DNA of 64,000 nucleotides from an uncultured Pseudomonadales bacterium (GCA_958296405.1 OY282519.1:1038132-1102131), one strand, 5' to 3'. Shown: positions 27,066 to 36,834, numbered from the stretch's first letter. The notes: generated from the letters alone by a model not told the origin. Numbers and translations: made by a program.

Positions 27066-28355
27066 CTAAGCGTCCAGCTTGCGCTTTGATGCGTTCGCCG
27101 CATCGCCGAAGATGCCCTTCGCCATCAAGGATGTTTCCGTGTTGCGGCGGCGCTGATAAATCTCGGCGCGGGCTGCGGCGATGGCGCTGCTCTCTGAATC
27201 CGCCAAGGCGGCGAACTCGATCAAGTGGCAGGCGAGGCGCATGTCGTCGTCCGCCAAGGCTTGCGCCCGTGCCGCCAATATCTCGGCGCCGCCGGCCAAG
27301 TGCGCCACCTCTTGCGCCAGCGCCACGTCGGAAGCTGGTTTCAGATGCGCTGGATTGCCGTCGTACCAGCCGCCGAACTGCCGCCAGAGGTTGCGCACCA
27401 CGAACTCCGGCTCGTCGTACATCGGCTTCAGATACGGCTTGTCGAGCACCGTTTGATCCACCTTCACGGCATGCACGATGTCGTTCAGCCGCGCGCCGGC
27501 GTTCATCATGGCCAGAGTCTGCGTGACGATGCCTTCCAGCGTCTCGGCCACTTCCGAAAGCACCCGGTGGATGCGCGCCGCCCCGGCAATGGGCAAGCCA
27601 TGCGCCGGCAGGAACAGTTCCGCGCCCTGCGCCGCCATCGCCCGCAGCGCCTGCGCCCACTCGCGCGGAAAGCGTTGCGCCTTCTGCGGGTTGCCAGCGT
27701 TGGGGAAGTTCCAGATGAAGAAATCGCCGGCGCAAATGGCCTTGTGCTCAGGAATCCAAGCCCAGGTGTGGTCGTCCGTTTCGCCGCGCCCGTGCGTCAG
27801 CCGCGCGGCCATCCCGCCCACTTCGATGTCCAGCTTGTCCCGATACTCGGTGTCTGGGTCTGGCGTGGTGTTTGGCAGGAAGGCGCCGCCGGTGGACATG
27901 GAGTAGCCGTGGCGCGCGAACTGGCCAAACTGCCGGTCGTTGATGATGCGGTTGTAGCCGTCCGTGAGGCGATAGCGCTCGAAGCGGTGCGCGACGTTCT
28001 CGTGCCCCACCACCCGCGGGCGCGGCTGGCCGTTGGCGCTCGCATCGGCGATGAACGCCCCGCAGCCGCCGGCGTGGTCCATGTGGCCGTGGGTGTACAC
28101 GATGGTGTGGAAGCGGTGCGGCCGCCACTTGCGGATGGCCTCCACCACCCTGGCGCCGCCGATGTGGCTGCTGGTGTCGAAGGCCAGCAGGCCATCGTCC
28201 GTCTCGAACAACACGCAGTGGGAGAACGCCTCCACCACCGCGATGCCGTCGGCGATTGGCGACAGTTCATGGTTGATGCGGTTGATGGGGCCGATGTCTT
28301 GCACGCCCTTGCCGTCGTCGATGACGGCGTTGGCAAGGGCCAACAGGTCTGCCAT
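27066..28355 (-). CDS. alkyl-sulfatase-like metallo-beta-lactamase-fold hydrolase
   Basis: This gene encodes 429 residues. The metal site T-H-G-H-M-D-H-A-G-G and later His/Asp residues (GRGETDDHTWAWIP, ICAGDFFIW, LPAHGLPI) mark a metallo-beta-lactamase domain. The C-terminal half, with LNDIVHAVKVDQTVLDKPYLKPMYDEPEFVVRNLWRQFGGWYDGNPAHL, matches the dimerisation domain of SdsA1-type alkyl sulfatases. These enzymes cleave alkyl sulfate esters. GAGG six bases before the ATG at 28355 supports the start. No signal peptide is seen, unlike SdsA1. An SCP2-type tail is absent. Confidence 0.85.
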   Translation of the reverse strand: MADLLALANAVIDDGKGVQDIGPINRINHELSPIADGIAVVEAFSHCVLFETDDGLLAFDTSSHIGGARVVEAIRKWRPHRFHTIVYTHGHMDHAGGCGAFIADASANGQPRPRVVGHENVAHRFERYRLTDGYNRIINDRQFGQFARHGYSMSTGGAFLPNTTPDPDTEYRDKLDIEVGGMAARLTHGRGETDDHTWAWIPEHKAICAGDFFIWNFPNAGNPQKAQRFPREWAQALRAMAAQGAELFLPAHGLPIAGAARIHRVLSEVAETLEGIVTQTLAMMNAGARLNDIVHAVKVDQTVLDKPYLKPMYDEPEFVVRNLWRQFGGWYDGNPAHLKPASDVALAQEVAHLAGGAEILAARAQALADDDMRLACHLIEFAALADSESSAIAAARAEIYQRRRNTETSLMAKGIFGDAANASKRKLDA

Positions 28356-28476
28356 GGATGCCTCGGTGGGTGGTGGCGCACGCTTATTCTGCCACCAAGC
28401 TCTGCCGCCTAGGCCAAGGCGGGTCTGAGCGTTCAACCAGCGGCCGCCAGGCGCGTGAGCCGCGGCGCGATGCCCT

Positions 28477-28482
28477 TATACT
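28477..28482 (+). promoter_or_regulatory. possible -10 box for the redoxin/PHM fusion gene
   Basis: TATACT lies 31 bases before the ATG at 28514. A weak -35 (GTGAGC) sits 16 bases upstream of it. Confidence 0.4.
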
Positions 28483-28513
28483 CATCTTGGTCTAGCCGGC
28501 GAGAAACCAATCC

Positions 28514-30232
28514 ATGCGTCAACCCTTCATCCTGCTCGCCTTGGCATCGCTGCCGGCCTTGGCCTTGGAGCCCGGTGCCCGGGTGGACAACTTCGAGCTC
28601 TTAGACCATCGCGGCGTGGCGCATGAACTCCACTACCTGTCGGACATGCAGGCGGTGGCGCTGTTGTCGCACCGCAACGGCTGCCTCGCGCAAGGGGAAG
28701 CGGCGCAACAGTTCGAAGCCGCGCGGCAGGCATACGGCGCGCGCGGCGTGGAGTTCTTGCTGATCGACTCCGCCGCCGACGCGCGCGCCGCCGTGGCAGA
28801 GGAAGCCGCGGCACTCGGCATCGACGCACCAGTGCTGTTGGACGATGCCCAGATCATCGGCGCCGCGTTGGGCCTCGAACACGCCGGCGAAGCGCTGCTG
28901 GTGCGCGCGGACGACTGGACGTTGGCGTGGCGCGGCGCCCCCGATGCCCTCGGCGACGCCATCGCCGCCGTGCTCGCCGGCGAAGCGCCGCCGGCTGCCA
29001 GCCCAAGCAGCGGAGTTTGCGCCATCGACGCCCCGGCGCCAGCGGCGCAGCTCTCCTACGCCGAAGACATCGCTCCCGTGCTGCTCGACAACTGCGTGAC
29101 TTGCCATCGCGGCGGCGGCATCGGCCCATGGGCCATGACGGACTACAACATGGTGCTCGGCTTTTCGCCCATGATCCGCGAGGTGATCCGCACCAACCGG
29201 ATGCCGCCTTGGCATGCAGACCCGGCGCACGGCAGCTTCCTGAATGACCGCTCGTTGAGCGCAGCGGATGTCCAGAAGCTGGTGCATTGGATCGAGTCCG
29301 GTTCGCCGCGCGGCGACGGGGCAGACCCGTTGGCAGAGTACGACCGAACGTGGCCGGAGTGGGGCTTGGGCGAGCCGGATCTCGTGATCGACATTCCCGC
29401 CCATGACGTGCCGGCCTCCGGCGTGGTGGATTACCAATACCTCCACGCGATGAACCCGCTTGAACACGATGTTTGGGTGCGGGCGACGGAAATCCTGCCG
29501 GGAGACCGCCAAGCGCTGCATCACGTCATCACGCGCTTCGCCGTGCCTAGAAGCGGCGAGCGCCGCCGCGGCTTCTCGCGCCGCAGCGGCGGCCTCGGCG
29601 GCTATGTGCCAGGCGCCGTCGCGCGGGAATATCCGGCCGGCACCGGCACGTTGCTGCCGGCGGGCGCCCGCATCACCTTCCAGATGCACTACACGCCGTA
29701 CGGCAAGGCGACGACGGATCGCTCCCGCTTGGGCCTCTACTTCCACGACGAACCGCCGCAGCACACGCTGGAGAGCGCGGTGCTCTTGAACACGGACATC
29801 CGCATTCCGCCCCATGCCAAGGCGCACAGCGAGCAGCAGACGCACACTTGGGATCGCCCGGTGCTCGTCTACGGGATGCTCCCGCACGCCCACTATCGCG
29901 GCAAGGCGTCCAACTTCGTCGCCCACTACCCAGACGGCGGCAGCGAAGTGTTGTTGTCTGTGCCCACCTACGACTTCAACTGGCAAACCTCGTACACGCT
30001 CTTGGAGCCGAAGCGGCTGCCGGCCGGCACGCAGATCGTCCACACCACCACATGGGACAACTCGGCGCAGAACCCCGCCAACCCAGATCCCACCCGCGAA
30101 GTGCCGTGGGGCCGCCAATCTTGGGATGAGATGCTGTTCGGCGCCATCACATTCCGGTTCCTCGACGAGAACGAAGCCGGCGCGGAACTGGCCAGCGCGC
30201 CAGAGGGCCAAGGCGGCGCCGCCGGCGAGTGA
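28514..30232 (+). CDS. redoxin / cytochrome c / copper monooxygenase-like fusion protein
   Basis: This 572-residue exported protein has a signal peptide of about 16 residues (cleavage near ALA-LEP). Residues 20-155 are a peroxiredoxin/TlpA-like domain, with the active-site region reading H-R-N-G-C. A c-type haem motif C194-V-T-C-H198 follows, with a candidate axial Met in RTNRMPPWHAD near 230. Residues 290-550 resemble the peptidylglycine alpha-hydroxylating monooxygenase fold: ALHHVITRF, QMHYTPYG, MLPHAHYRG supply His and Met ligands for two coppers. It would be a periplasmic copper/haem redox enzyme of unknown substrate. It was probably followed by the carboxylesterase now truncated at 30287. 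Confidence 0.82.
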   Translation: MRQPFILLALASLPALALEPGARVDNFELLDHRGVAHELHYLSDMQAVALLSHRNGCLAQGEAAQQFEAARQAYGARGVEFLLIDSAADARAAVAEEAAALGIDAPVLLDDAQIIGAALGLEHAGEALLVRADDWTLAWRGAPDALGDAIAAVLAGEAPPAASPSSGVCAIDAPAPAAQLSYAEDIAPVLLDNCVTCHRGGGIGPWAMTDYNMVLGFSPMIREVIRTNRMPPWHADPAHGSFLNDRSLSAADVQKLVHWIESGSPRGDGADPLAEYDRTWPEWGLGEPDLVIDIPAHDVPASGVVDYQYLHAMNPLEHDVWVRATEILPGDRQALHHVITRFAVPRSGERRRGFSRRSGGLGGYVPGAVAREYPAGTGTLLPAGARITFQMHYTPYGKATTDRSRLGLYFHDEPPQHTLESAVLLNTDIRIPPHAKAHSEQQTHTWDRPVLVYGMLPHAHYRGKASNFVAHYPDGGSEVLLSVPTYDFNWQTSYTLLEPKRLPAGTQIVHTTTWDNSAQNPANPDPTREVPWGRQSWDEMLFGAITFRFLDENEAGAELASAPEGQGGAAGE

Positions 30233-30286
30233 CGCAATGACGCGGTGGATGGCGCGCGGCGCCGGCACACCCAAGGGAGCGGACGC

Positions 30287-30400
30287 ATGACGACAATCTC
30301 CACCCGCTTGGGCAAGGTGACGGGCCGTCCAGCGCCCGCGATGCCCGGCACAGAGCGCGGCGTGCTGCAATGCCTTGGCATTCCCTACGCCGCTCTGGCC
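30287..30400 (+). pseudogene. carboxylesterase type B, N-terminal fragment
   Basis: An ATG at 30287 with GGGAGC upstream opens TTISTRLGKVTGRPAP, then RGVLQCLGIPYA, the classic first 35 residues of type B carboxylesterases (T-x-L-G-x-V-x-G ... F-x-G-I-P-Y-A). Similarity stops at about 30395, where the sequence turns into the edge of the restriction-modification island. The frame stays open only because it runs antisense to the helicase gene. This is a disrupted gene. Confidence 0.6.
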
Positions 30401-30484
30401 AGCCGCCGGCGGCTGACGTCTCAGGACACGCGCGAGCGCTTGCCTTCAACTAGGCGGCCGCGGGAGCGTGCGGCCCGGCCAACG

Positions 30485-33400
30485 TTAGGCTCGAAGCAAG
30501 CACGCCAGATAGTCGTAGCTGGCGTCGCGCACCGGGAACAGAATATGGCAGCCCGCGAAGCGCTGCAGATCCCAAGTGCCGTCGTCGTACTTCTGCTTCA
30601 AGTCCTCGAACGCCGTCGCGGAGACGATGTAGGAATCCAAGGACACATCGTCATTGCCGGCGTGGGTGCGGGCCATCTCGCCCTCCAGTTCGCGCAGCGT
30701 CTCGTGCAAACGAGCTTTGTCGTCGTGGACATAGGCGTCGGCGTGCAACATGCCATGAGGTTCGACGAACACGATGCGCTGTTTTTCGTCCTCTTTCACC
30801 CAGAGGATGAAGTCTGGGTAGAAGCCGCGCTGCTCGAAGAAGCCGACGCCGCGGCCACGGCTTTGGTTGCGTAGCAGAAAGATCTCCTTGTTCGCGAGCT
30901 CATCGGTCTTTTTCTGTTGGTGTTGTTTGCAATAGGCGCGCAAATCCTCCACGAAGCGGTGCTCGCTCTCGTTGAGCCCGGGCGGTTTGGACGTCACTTT
31001 GGCTGAGCGCTGCACCAACAGCGGTTGGTAGAGGTGTCGGTCGAAATGCACGTTCGGCAGCTCCGCTGTTTCGCGCTCGTAGATGCGCTCGCCTTCCTCG
31101 ATCAGCTGCGTAATGTCCGCTAGCAGCTTGGCGTAGCTGTCTGCCGTCGCCTTGTCGGTGCTGCCGACGGCTCTTGGCACACGCACCACGTAATCCTGGA
31201 AGTTGGCGTCTGTCTCGCGTATCTCGCTGTAGCGCATGGTCTTGGAAGCCCAACGTTCCTGCTGCGTGCTGTAGAAGCGATCCATGTATTTCTTGGCGAG
31301 CGCCGTCACGGCCTCCGACAGTGCGCCAACACCGGCCAGCGTTTTAGGTTCGACCAGATCGTCTTCGGCCATGAGCTCGTGGCACGGCGGATTCGACTCG
31401 AAAATGGCGCGGAGGTCGTTCGGCGTTAAGGCGAGGTTCGCGTAGCCGCGCTCTTCTCGGTAAGCGAGCAGTTCCAAAAGCACCCGGTTCCAGTCCACCA
31501 GCTGCAGGCTGGCGGCTGGAATCTGCCGCCGGCGCCCGGCTTGCGCGGTGGTGTCCGCGGAGGTGCCGTCCTGGCTCTCGATGGCCTGCGCCTTGAGCGA
31601 TCGGTCCAGAAAGACCGCGGCGCCGACGACTGGTGCAAGCCCAGTCTCCGCCTCGTTGGCGAAGGTGCGGTCTCCGGGCACGCGCGGCACCAGCAGCCCT
31701 CGGTTCAGAAACTCTTTGTTCGGACGCAGCGGCAGGGATAGTTCCACCACGCCTTCGGTGCGCAGGTCTTCGCGCTCCAGATAGCTTTTGAACTGCGCCA
31801 TGTAGTCGGCGCGGATGGCGAAGATGTTGAGCGTCTCTAGCAGCCCGATGTGCGCCGGATGTGTGCCGGCCAAGGCGCTGCTGCGTTTGAGGCTTTGGTG
31901 CAGGCCACGCAGCCGCACGCCCCGCCCGAATAGCTGAATGATCTGCGCCCCCTCGCGGCGGCCGACGTTCATCAGCCCCATGCTGGAAACGCGCCAAGAG
32001 TTCCAGCCCTCCATGAACTTGCGGGCGCCGATGAGCACCTCGATGTGGGTGTTTGGCGTGTTGATGCCGTCGAACAGGCGCTCGACCACTGCTTCTTCCA
32101 CCAACCGAATGTCCGGTTCCCGTTCGGCCACCAGCTTGCGGAAACTGCTGGCGTCGCCGATGGTGATGACGCCGAAGTAGTGCGTCGAGCCGCTTGCCTT
32201 CAAGCCGATTTCGCCGCTGCTGCCGCGCACGAAGCCGAGCTGCAGCACATCGCTCGTGGGCGCGTGCAGGACGCTGTCGAGGATGTCTTGATACAGGGCT
32301 TCGGGCGACATATCCGCGTCGCGCAGATAGCCGAAGCGACCCTCGAAGACGTCTCGGCCATCGGCGCGTTCAAGCCCGCTTTCGCCGGCCAGCAGCCGGT
32401 CGATGGCCGCCACGGCCCAGCCTTGGGAGTTGCGCAATACCCGCTGCAGAAAGCGCACCACCGTGTGTACATCGCTTTGCTTGCGTTTGTTGCGGCTGTA
32501 GACCGCGTTAACGGTGCCGCCAACGAACACCCATAGCGGGCGCGCAAGGTTGTAGGGGCGCAGCGCGTCTTTGTGTTCGGCGAACACGCGCTGCTGCTCG
32601 TAGAAGGCGAGCAGGTTGCCGAGCAGCAGGCGGTCTGTTCTGTCCTCGGCGCTCTCGGCCTCGTCTTCCTTCAGATTCAGGATGTTGAAATCCTTGCCGA
32701 AGCCGTCGCCGTGGAAGTAGCGGTAGGAATAGTCGAAGGCGATGGCCTTGGCGTATTCGCGGGTGAGCTCCTCGTTGCGCGCCGCGGTGAGCGCGTGGCC
32801 GAACGTGGCGCTGTACTCGAAGGTGAAGCCGGTTTCCGCCAAGGCGTCGCGGTAGCCGCGCCAGCGCTCGCCGCCGGAACCCTTGTGGCCCTCGTCCACG
32901 AAGATCAGGTTGTTGCCCTCGAACGCCTCCACCGGCACGCTCAAGCCCCCGCCCTTCTTCACTTCCGTGAGCTTGGTGATCTCTATGACGCGCACCGCAT
33001 CGCCAGCATCAAAGCGCAGGCCGCTCTCTTGCAGATCGAAGCGCCGGCAGGGAATGCCGGAGAAAGTCATCTCGGCCAAGTGCTGCTCACTTAGGCCCTC
33101 GTTCGGCGTGACCAGCAGGATGCTGTCCAGCGGGCTGCCGAGCGCTGCGTTGTAGCGTAGGAACTGGTGGTAGTTGATGTGCAGCAGCAGCGTCTTGCCG
33201 CCGCCGGTGGCGATCCAAAACGCCAGCTTGCGCAAGTCGTCCCGCGTGAACGGCAGGTCGCCGCGCACACCCCGCAGCCGGGAGTCCGTGCTGCGGCGCA
33301 GTTCGAAGCGGTTCAGCGCATCCAGCAGGGCACCCGGGCGGCGGAAGAACCAGTCCAGATAGACCTCGGCGTAAAGCACGGCCAGATACTGGAAGTAGCG

Positions 33401-33703
33401 CAGCACGATGGGCGTAGCGCGTTTGGCGTTGATGGCGCGCAGGTGGTCGCGGATGTTGTTGTCGTAGCTGGCTAGCGCCGCTGGCTGCACTTGCACGCCG
33501 TTGCGTGCTTCCAAACGAACGCTCAAGTGGCTGCGCCCGTTCGCGTTGAAGCCCTCTGCGGCTTCCTTTGCGTCCCTGAGCGCGGCTTCGTTGGTGTTGA
33601 AGCCGAACTGCTCGTTCAGCCACGCCACCAGCACTAGGCGCTTCTCCAACTGAACGTAGGAGAGGTCCTTGACCACCGCGCGGCGCCTTGGGCGCGTTGG
33701 CAT
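30485..33703 (-). CDS. res: type III-like restriction enzyme, DEAD-box helicase/nuclease subunit
   Basis: This gene encodes 1072 residues. The SF2 helicase core has Walker A A-T-G-G-G-K-T near 165-172 and motif II V-D-E-G-H near 268. Further motifs are FTFEYSATFG and, near 570, IGARKFMEGWNSWRVSSMGLMNVGRREGAQIIQLFGRGVRLRG. The C-terminus shows a nuclease-like strand pair, Y-P-D-F-I-L-W and V-F-V-E-P-H-G; the usual (D/E)-x-K reads E-P-H. It starts 15 bases after the methylase stop. Together they would restrict unmethylated phage or plasmid DNA. It could also be one of the type III-like defence systems that do not cleave in the classical way. Confidence 0.85.
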   Translation of the reverse strand: MPTRPRRRAVVKDLSYVQLEKRLVLVAWLNEQFGFNTNEAALRDAKEAAEGFNANGRSHLSVRLEARNGVQVQPAALASYDNNIRDHLRAINAKRATPIVLRYFQYLAVLYAEVYLDWFFRRPGALLDALNRFELRRSTDSRLRGVRGDLPFTRDDLRKLAFWIATGGGKTLLLHINYHQFLRYNAALGSPLDSILLVTPNEGLSEQHLAEMTFSGIPCRRFDLQESGLRFDAGDAVRVIEITKLTEVKKGGGLSVPVEAFEGNNLIFVDEGHKGSGGERWRGYRDALAETGFTFEYSATFGHALTAARNEELTREYAKAIAFDYSYRYFHGDGFGKDFNILNLKEDEAESAEDRTDRLLLGNLLAFYEQQRVFAEHKDALRPYNLARPLWVFVGGTVNAVYSRNKRKQSDVHTVVRFLQRVLRNSQGWAVAAIDRLLAGESGLERADGRDVFEGRFGYLRDADMSPEALYQDILDSVLHAPTSDVLQLGFVRGSSGEIGLKASGSTHYFGVITIGDASSFRKLVAEREPDIRLVEEAVVERLFDGINTPNTHIEVLIGARKFMEGWNSWRVSSMGLMNVGRREGAQIIQLFGRGVRLRGLHQSLKRSSALAGTHPAHIGLLETLNIFAIRADYMAQFKSYLEREDLRTEGVVELSLPLRPNKEFLNRGLLVPRVPGDRTFANEAETGLAPVVGAAVFLDRSLKAQAIESQDGTSADTTAQAGRRRQIPAASLQLVDWNRVLLELLAYREERGYANLALTPNDLRAIFESNPPCHELMAEDDLVEPKTLAGVGALSEAVTALAKKYMDRFYSTQQERWASKTMRYSEIRETDANFQDYVVRVPRAVGSTDKATADSYAKLLADITQLIEEGERIYERETAELPNVHFDRHLYQPLLVQRSAKVTSKPPGLNESEHRFVEDLRAYCKQHQQKKTDELANKEIFLLRNQSRGRGVGFFEQRGFYPDFILWVKEDEKQRIVFVEPHGMLHADAYVHDDKARLHETLRELEGEMARTHAGNDDVSLDSYIVSATAFEDLKQKYDDGTWDLQRFAGCHILFPVRDASYDYLACLLRA

Positions 33704-33718
33704 GGCGCGGCTCCGGTC

Positions 33719-36661
33719 TTAGGGGCCGAGCGGCGCGAACATCCGCTCCTTGAAGAGCGGCTCCAAGGCTTTCGCCCCAGCGAGGAACGAGACGCCGTTG
33801 ACGTACACGGCGTCCGTCCCGTCTGCGATCTTCTCGGTGATGACGAATTGCTGATCGCGTCGGTAGTCCGAGGGCTCCCAGCCCGCCGTTTCGCGCCAGA
33901 TCACGACGATCTCCTGCGCGTTTGCCGTGCCGCGATAGACGAGGTACTTGCGGTCTTCGTCGTAGTACACCTTGCGTCTGCGAACCCGCAGGCCGAGCAG
34001 GTAGTTGAATGTCTCCGCGACGTCCGCCCGCGCCGAACCGCCGTTGCCGTTGGCGTGGGTTGCCAGCTTGTAATCGAAGGGGCGGGACATCTGTTCGATG
34101 TTGAGCAGCGTCGCGCTGTCGCGGGTCTCCCACTTAAGCATGTATTTGATGACGTAGTCTTCAAGCTCCATTGCCCGTTGCGCGCCGGCGTCGGTGAACT
34201 CGACGTTATCGAGGGCGTCCTCATAGCTTTCGAGGCACATGTATTTGACGATGCGGGGTGAGCGTTGCACAGATTGCGCGGCGGGGGCTTCCGGCTTGCC
34301 GGCCTTCCAATTCGGGGAGAACATCACTTTCTTGACGCGCGGCAGCACGACGTCGTCGAAGTGCTTGCCCATTTCCACCAAGGTGAATCGTCGGCCGCCG
34401 CCGTCCTCGCGGTTCAGATTGACGACGGCATGGGCAGTGGTCCCGGAACCGGCGAAGAAGTCCAGCACCGTGGTGCCGGCTGCACAGCCGGACGCGCGAA
34501 GGCAATCCTCCACCAGCGCGACGGCCTTGGCGAAATCGAAGTTCTTTTCGCCGAAGAGATTCTTGAGCATGCTGGGTCCGCGATTCGCAGATGCATACTT
34601 GTTTTCGTCCCACCAAGTGGTCGGGTTCGCGCCCAAGTCCATGCGAATCTTGAAGTCGATTTCGATCCCAGTGGCAAGGCGACGCACACGGTAGTCATCA
34701 AGCGTCTCAGTCAACGTCTCCGGGCCACGATGCCAGTTCTTCTCGACCCGTACTCCGTCTTCCGTGCGCACTGGCCAGACCACCACCTCGGCGTCATCAG
34801 GCTCTTCCAGAACTCCGTACTCCTGGCGGTCGTCATGCCACTGCATCTGCGGCACACGAAGCGAGTTGTCCTTGGCAACGTAAATCGGGTAGTACAACTT
34901 GGGCCTGTCTTCGCGCCTGTCGTTGGAGCCGTGGCGGATGAGGTTGTTCCATGCGTATCTGCCTTCGTCGTCCGTCAGCGGATAGCGCGCCAGCTGCGCT
35001 TCCGTCTTCTCTAGCGCGGCTGGAACGGATTGCGCGTCGCCATAAAACAGGGCGTATTCGTGGCTGGGTGAGAATCGCCCCTTGGACTTGCGGCCCGCCG
35101 GATTGGACCGCACCGCCACAACGCCAAGCTCGACCTCGAATAGCTGTTGCATCAGCAGACGCAAGCGGGCAGATTCTTCGTCGTCGATGGCAACGCACAC
35201 CACACCGCCTTGGCGGAGCAATGGCGCTGCCACTTGCAGACGATCCGCCATCAGCGACAGCCAAGCCGAGTCCTTGTAGTCGTTCTTGTAGAGGATGGCG
35301 GACGCATCCGTGTTGTACGGCGGGTCCAGATACAGACATTGCATTGCGCCACGACACTGCGTGGCGAGCAGCGCGATCGCTTGGAGGTTCTCCGACCGCA
35401 CCAAAAGGCCATCGAGCTGGTCGTCAAGGCGGCCATCGTCGGAGAGCGAGGCCAGTAGCTCGTCGCCGAACTCTTGATCGAAGTGCGCCGTGTCGAGCAC
35501 AAGCGAAGGGTGATCGACTAGGAACTCCACTCGCTTGGCGGCGCGGTCTTTGGCGGAATTGGCGTGATTGCTCGTCTCCGTTTCGTCGATCGCGTACAGG
35601 CGCTTCCACTCCGTCCACTGCGCCTCGCACGCCGCAATGGCTGGATGAAAGCTCGGCTCGATGATGCGTAGCGAAATGCAATACTGCACGTCGGTGACGA
35701 ACTTGCGTTTCTCCCAGATCATCTTCTGGAAGCTCTCGATTTGATCTAGGAAGTCGATCACTTGGCCGCCGGCGGTCCTCATCAGGCGCAGCATCTGGAA
35801 CCAGCCCCGTGCCCAGCCTTCGGCGGTGGTTTCGTCGGTTGTCTCCACGCCGTCGATGTTGAGCACTTCGTTCTTCAGGTAGCAATCCAGTTCGCGGGTG
35901 AGAAAGCCCTTCAAGTCCTTGTGGATGAAGAAGTCCGTGGTGTTGCGCCGCGTGTAGCGGCGCAAGTGGTACTCGAACAGGGTGACGGATTCGTCTCCGT
36001 TGCGGTGCTGCTGCGCTGTGACAGCGGCGAGAGGCACGCCGTCGAGGTGTTTCGGCAGGGCTTCCACCGCTTGGGCGATTAGCGCCTCTTGCAGATGATT
36101 GTTGCCGTGCTCGGCCTTGTCCGCAGCGGTCATGGGGCGAAACTCGAACGGAACGCGCAGCACCCCTTCGCCTTCCTGCCACTCTACCTCCTGCAGGCGC
36201 GGGATGAAGTAACGCTTCTCCCCCTTCACGTTGTTCTGTTCCACGTTGGCGTCCACCACCTCGAACCGCACCGAGATGTCCCGCGCCTTGAAGGCGTAGT
36301 CGCGGAAGTGCTCGCCGGTTTTCACGTAGTACTGGTCCTTGTTGGCCCAGTGCAGATGCACCTCTTCGCCGTTGTAGGGGATGGCATAGCGTTCGCGCCG
36401 GGAGTAGCGGCGCTTGGAGATGAAGTCGCCGTCGTCGTAGTAACGGCTGAAGAAGCTGTACAGGTGGTTGAATATGGTGGCGTGGATGGCCTCGACGTCC
36501 GCGCCGCGGGCGATCAGCTGCGGCAGCTCGGCGGCGATGTAGCGATCGATCACCTCCCGCTTGTGGTTCATGATGCGGTAGATGCCGAAATCCAAGTCTG
36601 CGCAGTCGAACTGAAACAGCTCGCGCAGCAGAGCTTGGAACCGCTCCTGATGCTGGCTCAT
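33719..36661 (-). CDS. mod: type III-like DNA adenine methyltransferase (Mod)
   Basis: This 980-residue methylase has beta-class motif order: motif IV Y-L-D-P-P-Y-N-T near residue 442, then motif I V-L-D-F-F-A-G-S-G-T-T near 735. It methylates adenine N6 at a site recognised by its own target domain. It is longer than the 600-700 residues usual for type III Mod. About 430 residues precede motif IV (helical, with FFIHKDLKGFLTRELDCYLKNEVLN), and a further 240 follow motif I. The ATG at 36661 overlaps a short upstream frame by TGATG. The helicase/nuclease gene follows after 15 bases. Confidence 0.88.
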   Translation of the reverse strand: MSQHQERFQALLRELFQFDCADLDFGIYRIMNHKREVIDRYIAAELPQLIARGADVEAIHATIFNHLYSFFSRYYDDGDFISKRRYSRRERYAIPYNGEEVHLHWANKDQYYVKTGEHFRDYAFKARDISVRFEVVDANVEQNNVKGEKRYFIPRLQEVEWQEGEGVLRVPFEFRPMTAADKAEHGNNHLQEALIAQAVEALPKHLDGVPLAAVTAQQHRNGDESVTLFEYHLRRYTRRNTTDFFIHKDLKGFLTRELDCYLKNEVLNIDGVETTDETTAEGWARGWFQMLRLMRTAGGQVIDFLDQIESFQKMIWEKRKFVTDVQYCISLRIIEPSFHPAIAACEAQWTEWKRLYAIDETETSNHANSAKDRAAKRVEFLVDHPSLVLDTAHFDQEFGDELLASLSDDGRLDDQLDGLLVRSENLQAIALLATQCRGAMQCLYLDPPYNTDASAILYKNDYKDSAWLSLMADRLQVAAPLLRQGGVVCVAIDDEESARLRLLMQQLFEVELGVVAVRSNPAGRKSKGRFSPSHEYALFYGDAQSVPAALEKTEAQLARYPLTDDEGRYAWNNLIRHGSNDRREDRPKLYYPIYVAKDNSLRVPQMQWHDDRQEYGVLEEPDDAEVVVWPVRTEDGVRVEKNWHRGPETLTETLDDYRVRRLATGIEIDFKIRMDLGANPTTWWDENKYASANRGPSMLKNLFGEKNFDFAKAVALVEDCLRASGCAAGTTVLDFFAGSGTTAHAVVNLNREDGGGRRFTLVEMGKHFDDVVLPRVKKVMFSPNWKAGKPEAPAAQSVQRSPRIVKYMCLESYEDALDNVEFTDAGAQRAMELEDYVIKYMLKWETRDSATLLNIEQMSRPFDYKLATHANGNGGSARADVAETFNYLLGLRVRRRKVYYDEDRKYLVYRGTANAQEIVVIWRETAGWEPSDYRRDQQFVITEKIADGTDAVYVNGVSFLAGAKALEPLFKERMFAPLGP

Positions 36662-36834
36662 CAACGCGCTCCTGCGATGCGGCGCTGGCTTCCGCACATC
36701 GAGCTTCCATCCTCGATTGCCTCATGCCCTTTCGCGCCGGGCCGAAGCGTGAAGTTGCCCACGCTCATGCCTGCCGTCCGTAGCGCCGCGGTCGCGACGG
36801 GAAGGTCTCCGGGCAGGAGTTCCCAAGGGTGCAT
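36661..36834 (-). CDS. possible 57-residue leader protein of the methylase gene
   Basis: An ATG at 36834 opens a short frame (MHPWELLPGDLPVATAAL...) whose stop overlaps the methylase start as TGATG, a layout typical of translational coupling. It has no ribosome site and no recognised family. It could be a small gene, an upstream coupling peptide, or chance. The rest of the 299-base gap up to 36960 shows nothing else convincing. Confidence 0.25.
   Translation of the reverse strand: MHPWELLPGDLPVATAALRTAGMSVGNFTLRPGAKGHEAIEDGSSMCGSQRRIAGAR

Noticed and set aside
27225-28412. 395-codon plus-strand frame opposite the alkylsulfatase-like gene
   Set aside because: No motif, and the minus frame has the HxHxDH metal site and a good ribosome site.
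28601-30370. 589-codon minus-strand frame opposite the redoxin/PHM gene
   Set aside because: It is the antisense of a GC-rich gene whose plus frame has a signal peptide, CxxCH and His motifs.
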